Below the pieces are notes generated by a model. That model saw only the letters and a program-made list of their open reading frames with translations, had not been told where the DNA came from and did no database searches. Below are positions 26,484 through 34,297 of a DNA stretch of 47,972 bases, piece by piece (position 1 is the first letter of the stretch; each line of letters starts with the position of its first letter). The stretch lies in contig CAMVNR010000006.1 in NCBI GenBank assembly GCA_947168905.1, forward strand, positions 1 through 47,972. Reading direction: 5' to 3'. The DNA is from an uncultured Lachnospiraceae bacterium. GTDB taxonomy: Bacteria; Bacillota; Clostridia; Lachnospirales; Lachnospiraceae. A program made the translations under genes and the position numbers.

Positions 26484-27024
26484 TCAAGCTTCTTCCTGTT
26501 CGGATTCCTGCTGCCTTTTGGCAAGCTCCTCATTACTGATGACCGAGCCTTCTTCCGCCCGTTCCGTATACATATGCCCGTCCAGGTGATCCAGCTCATG
26601 GCAGATGCAGCGCGCGAGAAGTCCTTCCCCCTCGAGCTCGTACTGCTCGCCGTCAAGATCTGTAAATCGCACCCGGACATGCTCCGGGCGGGTAACAATC
26701 CCGCTCATCCCGACATAGCTTAAACAGCCTTCATATCCGCGCTGTTCTCCGGAAGTTTCCAGAATCTCTGGATTGATCATGGTGAAACGCATGGTATCTT
26801 CCTCGGAGAATTCTTCGCCTTCCTCCGGCTCCGGCGAAACGTCGATCACGACAATCCGTTTCAGAATGCCGACCTGCGGCGCCGCGAGACCCACCCCGCC
26901 GGCCTCGTACATGGTGTCGTACATATCCTCGACCAGCTGCCGGATTCTGCCGTTAATCAGTTTCACGGGCTTGCTTCTTTGTCAGAATATCATCGCCGAG
27001 CTGGCGTACATTTAAAATAGCCAT
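26484..27024 (-). pseudogene. def: Peptide deformylase with an N-terminal frameshift
   Basis: Metalloprotease that removes the N-formyl group from nascent proteins. The main frame (26966 down) carries all three active-site motifs: GVGLAAPQVG, EGCLS and CHELDH. It has no credible start; its first possible initiator is a GTG inside the conserved N-terminal region. The expected N terminus MAILNVRQLGDDILTK lies in another frame, starting at ATG 27024 with a perfect AGGAGG site. The frames meet around 26974-26977, and a one-base insertion or two-base loss in an A-rich stretch would explain this. The gene may be inactive, sequenced wrongly or expressed by frameshifting. Def is normally essential with Fmt, so check for a second copy. 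Confidence 0.85.
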
Positions 27025-27033
27025 AAGCCTCCT

Positions 27034-29256
27034 TTATCTGTCAAAGCTGATGAACAGGCGCTCTGTCCCGATACATTCGCCGGAGATTTCCTCGAGCATG
27101 CGCTTGACATAAATCATATCATCCGTTGTTTTTGTTTTGAAATAAAGGATCTGACGATACATATCCTTTACCTTGTAAATACTCATTTCGGAAGGCCCGA
27201 GGAAGCGTACCGGCACCTGAATTCTTCGCCTCGCTTCTTCGGCAATCTCCTGAATCGTCTTTTCTGTCTTCTTCTCGTCGGCGCCGGAAAGCGTGAGCGC
27301 GGTAAAGGTTCCGCAGGGCGGATAGATCATCTGCTGCCGGAAAATCATTTCATGGCGGTAGAAGCCGTAGAAATCGTGGTTCGCCGCAGCCGTCACGGCG
27401 TAATGCTCGGGAAGGTAGGTCTGTACTATACACTCTCCGGGCCGGTCCCCGCGTCCGGCTCTGCCCTCTGCCTGCAGAAGAAGCTGAAACGTCCGCTCCG
27501 AAGCGCGGTAATCCGGCACGCTTAAGGAAAGATCCGCGGCAAGCACGCCGACAAGCGTTACATTCGGAAAATCGTGTCCTTTAACGATCATCTGTGTGCC
27601 GACAAGAATATCCGCCTCGTGATGCATGAATTTCTCGAGGATTTCCCGGTGTCCGTCCTTTCCGCCCGTCGTATCGGCGTCCATTCTTAAGACCCTTGCG
27701 CCGGGGAAGAATTCCTTCACCATATCCTCTACCTTTTCCGTCCCGGTTCCGAAGGCGCCAAGAAGGCCCGAACCGCACTGCGGACAGCTTTTCGGCATCA
27801 TTACCTCATAACCGCAGATGTGGCAGTGCAGGCGTCCGTCACGGTGCAGCTTCATAGCCACACTGCAGTGCGGACAGTTTAAAGGTTCCCCGCAGGAACG
27901 GCAGCTGACAGCGCCCGAATAGCCGCGCCGGTTCAGAAACAGCATGGTCTGCTCATTCTTCTGAAGCCGTTCACGGATTTTTTCCTGCAGGAGACGGGAA
28001 AACATGGAACGGTTCCCCGCCTGAAGCTCCTCCCTTAAATCGACAATCGTCACCTGGGGAAGCTCTGCGCCTTCCACGGCGCGTTTATTCAGGCGGAATA
28101 AGGCAATTTCTCCCTTCTGCGCCCGATAGTAAACAGACACCGTCGGTGTCGCTGAGCCGAGCACAAGCTTCGCACCGGAAATTTCGGCCCGCATTTCGGC
28201 GGCTTCAACCGTATCGTATTTCGGCACCTGTTCCGAGATATAGCTTGTTTCGTGGAATTCATCAATAATAATCAGTCCCAGGTTTTTAAAGGGCGTAAAA
28301 AGAGCGGACCTCGGGCCGATCATCACCCGGACCTGTCCCTGTTCAGCGAGCAGGAAGCGTTCGCATTTATCGCCCTTACTGAGTCTGGAGTGCACAACCG
28401 ATACGAGACTGCCGAAGCGCTCATAAAACCGCATGACGGTCTGATAGGTCAGCGCAATCTCCGGAATCAGGACAATAGCTTCCTTCCCTTCGGCAAGGAC
28501 TTTTTCGATCAGGCTTAAGTAGACCTCGGTCTTGCCGGACCCGGTAATGCCGAAAAGCAGAGATACCCTGCGTTTTTCAGCGAGAATTCCTTCTGCAGCG
28601 AGACGCTGCTCCTCATTTAATGTCTTCTGTTTTTGCAGGGACGTGTTCCCGCCGTCTTCATCCGTGATCAGGGGAAGGTCCGTTTTATTTTCTTTACTGC
28701 GGATCTCGAGCACGCCCTGATTCTGCAGGCTTTTCAGCGTCGCTGCGGAAATATTCAGCCGGTCTGTCACAATAGAGCCCGGAAGCACCCTGTTGTCCTT
28801 AAACGCCGCAAGAAGCCGAAGCTTTGCGTAGTGCTTCTTTCTCTCGGCTTCAAGAGAAAGCTCATAAAGCTTCTCGTCACTGCCGAGAAACACGAAATAA
28901 CGCTCGCGTTTCGGCGTGACGCTGAGCTTGCTGGGGAGAACAACGGAAAGGGACTGATAAAGCGTCCCGCCGTATCGCTCACGCATGCGGATCGCCAGGG
29001 CCTGAAGCTGTTCCTGGACACTGATGCCGCGTTCCGGGACCGAATCGATTTCTTTTACGCGTTCCTCGGAAAGATTCTCGGGCAGATCCGGCCGGAGGCC
29101 GATGATATAGCCCTGCCGCAGCCGGCTGCCTTTACCGAAAGGAACCATGACAGGAGCGCCGGTCACCGCCAGATCCCTTAAATGTGCCGGAATCCGGTAG
29201 GTAAACGGCCGGTCGACCTCTTTATTCCTGATGTCGATCACAACCTCCGCGTACAT
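27034..29256 (-). CDS. priA: Primosomal protein N' (replication restart helicase PriA)
   Basis: Superfamily 2 helicase of 740 aa that restarts stalled replication forks. An N-terminal 3'-DNA-binding domain (about 1-105) is followed by Walker A GITGSGKTEVY, the Walker B region IIIDEFHE, a zinc domain with four Cys pairs (CRSCG, CPHC, CHIC, CPQC) and helicase motifs V/VI (GTQMIVKGHDF, QAEGRAGRG). The start at 29256, MYAEVVIDI, has AAAGGAG upstream; an in-frame ATG at 29277 lacks one. It is the first gene of the long operon, with a promoter at 29288-29316. Confidence 0.95.
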   Translation of the reverse strand: MYAEVVIDIRNKEVDRPFTYRIPAHLRDLAVTGAPVMVPFGKGSRLRQGYIIGLRPDLPENLSEERVKEIDSVPERGISVQEQLQALAIRMRERYGGTLYQSLSVVLPSKLSVTPKRERYFVFLGSDEKLYELSLEAERKKHYAKLRLLAAFKDNRVLPGSIVTDRLNISAATLKSLQNQGVLEIRSKENKTDLPLITDEDGGNTSLQKQKTLNEEQRLAAEGILAEKRRVSLLFGITGSGKTEVYLSLIEKVLAEGKEAIVLIPEIALTYQTVMRFYERFGSLVSVVHSRLSKGDKCERFLLAEQGQVRVMIGPRSALFTPFKNLGLIIIDEFHETSYISEQVPKYDTVEAAEMRAEISGAKLVLGSATPTVSVYYRAQKGEIALFRLNKRAVEGAELPQVTIVDLREELQAGNRSMFSRLLQEKIRERLQKNEQTMLFLNRRGYSGAVSCRSCGEPLNCPHCSVAMKLHRDGRLHCHICGYEVMMPKSCPQCGSGLLGAFGTGTEKVEDMVKEFFPGARVLRMDADTTGGKDGHREILEKFMHHEADILVGTQMIVKGHDFPNVTLVGVLAADLSLSVPDYRASERTFQLLLQAEGRAGRGDRPGECIVQTYLPEHYAVTAAANHDFYGFYRHEMIFRQQMIYPPCGTFTALTLSGADEKKTEKTIQEIAEEARRRIQVPVRFLGPSEMSIYKVKDMYRQILYFKTKTTDDMIYVKRMLEEISGECIGTERLFISFDR

Positions 29257-29287
29257 ATTTCTCCTTTGAAAGCCCATAAGCTATAAT

Positions 29288-29316
29288 ATTATACAGGATA
29301 AGTGCGGATTTTGCAA
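29288..29316 (-). promoter_or_regulatory. Promoter of the priA-rpe operon
   Basis: Minus-strand -35 TTGCAA (29311-29316), a 17-nt spacer and a perfect -10 TATAAT (29288-29293). It lies immediately downstream of the serine hydrolase terminator. Confidence 0.75.
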
Positions 29317-29318
29317 GC

Positions 29319-29355
29319 AAAAGAAAGAGACGGATCAGTGTTCATCCGTCTCTTT
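29319..29355 (-). terminator. Intrinsic terminator after the serine hydrolase gene
   Basis: A perfect 12-bp stem (29324-29335 with 29344-29355, 8-nt loop). The U-rich tail on the minus strand reads UUUCUUUU. It lies 23 nt after the serine hydrolase stop codon. The tail overlaps the region just upstream of the priA promoter. Confidence 0.88.
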
Positions 29356-29377
29356 CCAGGCTGATTATTGCTGTTTC

Positions 29378-30523
29378 CTACTCTCTCATGCAGAGATATA
29401 CCAGATCGCGCAGCTGCCGGTGCACAAGGTGGAAAGTAATACCCGAATTCAGGACATCCTGGGCATAAACATAGCTCAGGTTATTGGTCGGGTCGATCAT
29501 GAGGTAGAAGCCGGCCGCTCCGTCCCATCCGAAATGCCCTAAGGGACAGGTGGAGTCCGTAGGATCTATGAAGCGGCGTACGCCGAGCCCGTAGGTATAG
29601 CCTTTGTTCTGTTCGAAGATCTTCAGCATGTCCGCCTGCTGTACCGGTCCAAGCTGGCAGGAACGATACAGTTCAACGGTCTCCGGCTTCAAAAGACGAT
29701 AGCCGTTCCATGCTTTGCCGTAGTTTGCGAGCGCCGCGCCGAGCTTGATGTAGTCATTTACGGAGCTTACCAGTCCGCCGCCGCCCGATTCATAGGCTTT
29801 CGGTATGCCGTTTCCTTCGCGCATGGATCCGACGGGGTCGAGCGCTCCGGTTTCATTGTTCACCCGATACAGGGTCGAAACCCGTGCCTTCTGCTCTTCT
29901 GTCGGGTGAAACGTCGTATCGGTCATTCCGAGCGGATCATAGATCGCTTCCTTGAGGTACTCGCCGAATTTCATTCCGGAGCACACTTCGATCACTGCTC
30001 CGAGGACGTCGTGGCAAAGAGAATACAGATAATGAGTGCCGGGTTCGAACTCCAGCGGCCCGTCCGCAAAGGCATTTGCGATATCCACCGTTCCTGCCTC
30101 CTCGCCTTTTTCGGCGATGACTTCCTTCACGGAACCGCGCTTCTGGTTGTAATCGAGGCCTCCGCACATCGTCATAAGGTGGCGGATCGTCATTACATTT
30201 TTCGCGGGTGCGGCCGTTCCGTCCTCCTGTTTGACCGTAAGGTGTGCGTATTTCGGGAGGAATTTACTGACCGGATCGTCCAGTGCGAGTTTTCCCTTTT
30301 CAATAAGGGTAAGCGCAGCGGTACAGGTTGAAATTTTGCTGGCGGAGTAAATCCAGTACAGATCCCTGTCGCTTACTTCGCGCTTTTTCTCCGGGTCCGG
30401 ATGTCCGGCACTGTGGCGGTAAATCTCCTGTCCGTCCTTCATGATCAGCATGTCCGAAGCCGGAGTGCCGAAATTGGCTTCGATGCTATCAATGAAGGCT
30501 GTTAATGGTTCAAAATGATACAT
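29378..30523 (-). CDS. Beta-lactamase-fold serine hydrolase (class C / EstB-like)
   Basis: Protein of 381 aa in the serine beta-lactamase/penicillin-binding-protein-like family. The nucleophile motif SxxK is at S60-K63 (YSASK), a Tyr-Ser motif lies at HYLYSLCHD, and a C-terminal GHFGWDGAAGF segment corresponds to the usual HxG/GxxG region. No signal peptide is seen, so it is probably a cytosolic esterase or amidase rather than an antibiotic-degrading enzyme. The substrate is unknown. The stop codon is TAG. It sits 20 nt after the channel gene and is followed by a terminator. Confidence 0.85.
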   Translation of the reverse strand: MYHFEPLTAFIDSIEANFGTPASDMLIMKDGQEIYRHSAGHPDPEKKREVSDRDLYWIYSASKISTCTAALTLIEKGKLALDDPVSKFLPKYAHLTVKQEDGTAAPAKNVMTIRHLMTMCGGLDYNQKRGSVKEVIAEKGEEAGTVDIANAFADGPLEFEPGTHYLYSLCHDVLGAVIEVCSGMKFGEYLKEAIYDPLGMTDTTFHPTEEQKARVSTLYRVNNETGALDPVGSMREGNGIPKAYESGGGGLVSSVNDYIKLGAALANYGKAWNGYRLLKPETVELYRSCQLGPVQQADMLKIFEQNKGYTYGLGVRRFIDPTDSTCPLGHFGWDGAAGFYLMIDPTNNLSYVYAQDVLNSGITFHLVHRQLRDLVYLCMRE

Positions 30524-30543
30524 GGTTTCCTCCTTCTTGTAAT

Positions 30544-32379
30544 TTATTCTTCGCCGATGACGATCAGATGGTCATTTTCGGAAAGTGTGGTTTCTTCGTT
30601 GAGCGGCGGGTTGAAAACGCTTTTTGGAGCGCCTTCTTTCAGATAACCGAGGCAGAGATAGCCGTATCCGAGAACGATTCTTCGAAGCTCGCGGACGGTC
30701 CGTGTGCCTGTACATCCGAATGCCGCCGCCGGCTTCAGATACAGTTCGTTTCCTTTATTGGACAGAAGCTCCTGGAAAGCAGACAGAAGCTCGGGGCTCT
30801 CCGAAAGCTGCGCCAGGAAAAGCGAAGACATATTGGAGGCGACAACAAAGTCCGTACGGTCGTCGTTTCCGATCAGCGCCTGATTATTCTCCCGCCGCAT
30901 CTCCGAGGTGATATTGTAGGTGAATCCGTATCTTTCCCTCAGATCCCGCAGATGAAGAAGCAGGAAAATCGTGCGGATGTCCGCATCTTCATCCTCCTCC
31001 CGGTGGTCGCTTAAGGTCACGACATGGTCTGCTTCCCGGGCAAGACGGGTGAGATTCTTCAGCTTCATGACATTGCTTTTGTCATAGCGAATATGCAGGT
31101 TCGGTTTATCTGAAATGCCTTCTTCGATTTCTTCCTGAAAGCCTTCGGTATCCGCGGCAATGACGATATCCGTCACGTTATCGGGAAGCTCCTTAAGAAC
31201 GGTATCGATGGTTTCATTGCATCCGATAATGAGAATTCTGCCGGGATGTTCTTCGAGTCCGCTCCTGTCCCTGTCCGGTTCCGGAACAGGATCCGCGGGC
31301 ATGGAATCCGGGAGAAGTCTCGCGCTGTCCTTTTCCTCCGCGAAGATCAGAATCCGATCGTTTTCCTGAATGACATAGTCTTTTCCGGGATTGATCCGTA
31401 AATTCCTGCCGTTTTCGACGCCGATCGGAACTGCCCCGTCCGTTCTTACAAGGAGTTCTTCAAAACGAAGGCCCTTGGCGCCGGGGATGGCGGACAGATA
31501 CATTTCGGAGCCTTCGAAATTGAAGACTTCGCGGAAGGTCTCGGAAAGCCCGGGTTCCGTACAGGAATGTGCGATGATCTTCGCAATGGTTTCATAGGTC
31601 TGAAGTGTCGTAACGTTGTGCTTTTCTGCCAGCGTTTTCGGAAATGCATAGTCTTCGTGCGACATAATCGCGCCGACGCGGGCACCGTTTTCACCATCGG
31701 AAATGATGCTGGAGACAGCCAGAAGTGTTTTTGTTGTCCGCTTGTCATCCGTCGGACTGATAATGATGCTTCTCGCCTCCCGGACAGCGAGACGTTCCAG
31801 CATCTGAGGATCCATGATATCTGCCGTACGGCAGATGATCCGGACATTTTTCGGAACAGCCACATTATCCTGAATGTACTGTTCCATTTCGTCCCGCTCC
31901 AGTTCATCCGCGACGACAATACAGGCAGGCTTGTCTGACGAAGCCAGAATCAGCTGACGAAGAAGCGTATATTCTCCCGGGGAAAAGCCCAGGACAACGA
32001 TGTGGTTTTCCTCGAGAACGGCGGAATTGCCGCGCCTGAGGCTCGTGATCTTTTCCTCGATCGCGCTTGAAATAATACCGATCAGGACGCTGGTGACAAA
32101 TAGACCGATCACGGCGGCCAAAGCCATCAGCAAAAGATATGCGGGACTGCCGTCCTCATAGGAAGGCATCCAGGCGTTGATGACCGTCGCCATACTGTCC
32201 CAGAGAGAAGATCCGATATCCCGCTCTTCCGCCTGCGTAAAAAGAAACAGGACAAAAGCGATCAGCACAATGACGCCGAGGGTCACCAGTGCGAGAAGCT
32301 TGATGAGTCCTAATGACCCGCCGGCCATCCTGTTGTCAAACCAGTAGGAAAAACGTTCCCTTAAGCTGTGTTTTTTCAT
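30544..32379 (-). CDS. CASTOR/POLLUX-like ion channel with TrkA-N/RCK domains
   Basis: Protein of 611 aa. Two membrane segments (about 24-48 and 82-107) flank a putative pore loop (SLWDSMATVINAW). These are followed by two cytoplasmic RCK/TrkA-N Rossmann domains, beginning near HIVVLGFSPGEYTLL and GRILIIGCNETIDTV. This is the layout of the CASTOR/POLLUX/SYM8 cation-channel family, known in plants and with bacterial homologues. Ion selectivity cannot be read; no TVGYG-type filter is present. The start at 32379 has AAGGAGG. It has its own promoter at 32490-32518 and is likely co-transcribed with the serine hydrolase. Confidence 0.8.
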   Translation of the reverse strand: MKKHSLRERFSYWFDNRMAGGSLGLIKLLALVTLGVIVLIAFVLFLFTQAEERDIGSSLWDSMATVINAWMPSYEDGSPAYLLLMALAAVIGLFVTSVLIGIISSAIEEKITSLRRGNSAVLEENHIVVLGFSPGEYTLLRQLILASSDKPACIVVADELERDEMEQYIQDNVAVPKNVRIICRTADIMDPQMLERLAVREARSIIISPTDDKRTTKTLLAVSSIISDGENGARVGAIMSHEDYAFPKTLAEKHNVTTLQTYETIAKIIAHSCTEPGLSETFREVFNFEGSEMYLSAIPGAKGLRFEELLVRTDGAVPIGVENGRNLRINPGKDYVIQENDRILIFAEEKDSARLLPDSMPADPVPEPDRDRSGLEEHPGRILIIGCNETIDTVLKELPDNVTDIVIAADTEGFQEEIEEGISDKPNLHIRYDKSNVMKLKNLTRLAREADHVVTLSDHREEDEDADIRTIFLLLHLRDLRERYGFTYNITSEMRRENNQALIGNDDRTDFVVASNMSSLFLAQLSESPELLSAFQELLSNKGNELYLKPAAAFGCTGTRTVRELRRIVLGYGYLCLGYLKEGAPKSVFNPPLNEETTLSENDHLIVIGEE

Positions 32380-32489
32380 ACCGCCTCCTTAAAGGAATGC
32401 CGCTCGAGCGCAGCCTGTAAAAGGCCCGTCAAAAAACCCGAAAAGTATGTCCATGCGTTTGATACGGTACTGTTTTCCCGTCAGCTACC

Positions 32490-32518
32490 ACTATAACAAT
32501 TCGGCAGTTAAAAGTCAA
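32490..32518 (-). promoter_or_regulatory. Strong promoter of the channel-hydrolase unit
   Basis: Minus-strand -35 TTGACT (32513-32518), a 17-nt spacer and -10 TATAGT (32490-32495); both boxes are one base from consensus. It leaves a leader of about 100 nt. Confidence 0.78.
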
Positions 32519-32520
32519 GA

Positions 32521-32540
32521 AACTTGAACGAACTTGAACT
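32521..32540. repeat. Tandem 10-bp repeat adjacent to the channel promoter
   Basis: Two head-to-tail copies of AACTTGAAC(G/T) end two bases from the -35 box of the channel promoter. One helical turn per copy places both on the same DNA face, as expected for an activator site. Confidence 0.6.
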
Positions 32541-32595
32541 GCCCCTCCCTGCGCCTCTGGAAGAAAGGATTTCTCCCGAAACCATCTGATATAAA

Positions 32596-32658
32596 GAACA
32601 GACCCGTATAAACAAAGCGCTTCTTTACAAAAGCTCTCTGTTCATAACAGGTCTGTTC
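32596..32658. repeat. Inverted repeat downstream of the aminotransferase gene
   Basis: Perfect 9-bp arms (32596-32604 and 32650-32658) enclose 45 nt that fold further (a 6-bp inner stem with one wobble). On the minus strand the structure follows the aminotransferase stop by about 25 nt and is followed by UUUAUAU. It could be an imperfect terminator or a 3'-end stabiliser of the aryl operon. Confidence 0.45.
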
Positions 32659-32683
32659 GTAAGTATTGTGACCTAAAGTCCGT

Positions 32684-33871
32684 TTACATCATGGTCCGGA
32701 CCAGTTCTCCGAGGATCCGGATGCCCTTCTCGATTTCCTCCATGGAAGGCATCGAATAATTCAAGCGGAAGCTCCGGGACGGCGCCGACTCATCACAATT
32801 AAAAGCCGTTCCGGGTACAACAAAGACCAGCTGATCCTTGGCCGCCATGACAAAATCCGTCAGCTCAATCGTCTCCGGAAGCGTACACCAGAGGAAAAGT
32901 CCGCCCTCAGGGCGCGTATACTTCACGCAGGAAGGCATATATTTATCGAGGCATTCCAGCATCCAGCCGCATTTTTTCCTGTACAGCGCCCGGATTTCTT
33001 CCACATGCGCATCCATGTCGCACTCGTCCATATAGCGTGAACACAGCATCTGGAAATAAATGTTCGTATGAACATCCTCCACCTGCTTGGCTACGACAAT
33101 CTTCTGGATCAGCTCCTTCGGACCGAGGAGGAATCCAATCCGCATGCCGGCGGACAGTACTTTAGAGAAGGATCCGCAGTAAAGCACGCGTCCGTCGGTA
33201 TCCAGTTTCTTGATCGTAGGGATATCTTCACCAGCGAAACGAAGTTCTCCGTACGGATTGTCCTCGAGAATGATTACATCGTATTTCGACGCAAGACGAT
33301 AGATTTCTTTCCTCGTCTGCAGGGATGTTGTGGAACCGGCCGGATTCTGGAAGGTCGGAATGACATAGATCATCTTTGTGTCCGGATTTTCCCGGAGGCA
33401 TTTCTCGAGTGCTTCCGTATCCATTCCGTCATCCTTCAGTTCTACGCCCTGAATCCTGGCGCCGAGCGATCTGAAGGCGTTCAGGGCTCCGATAAAGCTC
33501 GGGTTCTCCGCTATCACGGTATCGCCTTCGTTGCACAGAACCTTGCAGGACAGCTCGATTCCCTGCTGTCCGCCGGTCACGATAATCAGATCATCGTTCT
33601 CGGTTCCGATTCCGAACTTGTCAAGAAGCCTTTTTCTGACCTGTTCCCGAAGCCTCGGATATCCTTCCGTCACGCTGTACTGCAGCGCCTGAACCGCCTG
33701 ATTCGCGAAGATATCCGCGCCGATTCTCGCCATATCGGAAACCGGAAAGGATTCCGGCGCCGGATTGCCCGCGGCGAAAGAAATAGCGCCGGGCGTTCCG
33801 AGACTTTTGAAAATCTCACGGATCGCCGAGGGCTTCATATTTACCATCTTGTCTGAAAACTGATATTCCAT
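32684..33871 (-). CDS. PLP-dependent class I/II aminotransferase (2-aminoadipate/aromatic type)
   Basis: Fold-type I aminotransferase of 395 aa. The PLP lysine is K237 in GSFSKVLSAGMRIGF. The cofactor aspartate is in ILEDNPYG, and the conserved Asn/Pro segment reads IPTFQNPAGS. The sequence type matches the MocR-related/LysN group, whose members often accept aromatic and branched-chain amino acids. As the last gene of a cluster with indolepyruvate oxidoreductase and phenylacetate-CoA ligase, it most likely interconverts aromatic amino acids and arylpyruvates. That substrate is inferred. Ribosome binding site AAAGGAG. Confidence 0.88.
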   Translation of the reverse strand: MEYQFSDKMVNMKPSAIREIFKSLGTPGAISFAAGNPAPESFPVSDMARIGADIFANQAVQALQYSVTEGYPRLREQVRKRLLDKFGIGTENDDLIIVTGGQQGIELSCKVLCNEGDTVIAENPSFIGALNAFRSLGARIQGVELKDDGMDTEALEKCLRENPDTKMIYVIPTFQNPAGSTTSLQTRKEIYRLASKYDVIILEDNPYGELRFAGEDIPTIKKLDTDGRVLYCGSFSKVLSAGMRIGFLLGPKELIQKIVVAKQVEDVHTNIYFQMLCSRYMDECDMDAHVEEIRALYRKKCGWMLECLDKYMPSCVKYTRPEGGLFLWCTLPETIELTDFVMAAKDQLVFVVPGTAFNCDESAPSRSFRLNYSMPSMEEIEKGIRILGELVRTMM

Positions 33872-33900
33872 CGGATTCTCCTTTAAGAGCCTGTCAATAA

Positions 33901-34284
33901 TTACTTAAAAAGCTTACCGCCTTTTTCCGGATTGTCAAGTCTGAACACCACGTTTGCGCCGTTCTCGGGGCTTACAAACGCGTAAAGGTATTCAATGCCG
34001 ACGCCTTCCTCGCTGAGCTTGTCAACAATTTTGGCAAGTGCGCCGGGTTTATCTTCCAGAGGAAGGGAAATCACTTCGGTTTTCTTGACAATAAAGCCCT
34101 CTCTCTTCAGAATGTCATAGGCGCGCTCGGTTTCCTTGACGATCAGCCTCAAAATACCGAATTCTGAATTCTCGGCAATAGAGAGTGCCCGGATATTGAT
34201 GTGATGCTCGCTGAAGGCGTTCAGAATTTCGGACAGGCGTCCGGTCTTGTTCTCTACAAATACAGACAGCTGTGTTGCAAACAT
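33901..34284 (-). CDS. Tandem ACT-domain amino-acid-binding protein
   Basis: Protein of 127 aa made of two ACT domains (about 2-68 and 70-127): QLSVFVENKTGRLSEILNAF and VISLPLEDKPGALAKIVDKL are typical ligand-interface starts. Such proteins bind amino acids and regulate pathway enzymes. ACT proteins of this kind are regularly found beside paaK and ior genes. The start at 34284 has GGGAGG 7 nt upstream. The ligand is probably an aromatic or branched-chain amino acid (inference). Confidence 0.85.
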   Translation of the reverse strand: MFATQLSVFVENKTGRLSEILNAFSEHHINIRALSIAENSEFGILRLIVKETERAYDILKREGFIVKKTEVISLPLEDKPGALAKIVDKLSEEGVGIEYLYAFVSPENGANVVFRLDNPEKGGKLFK

Positions 34285-34297
34285 GTTGTACCTCCCA

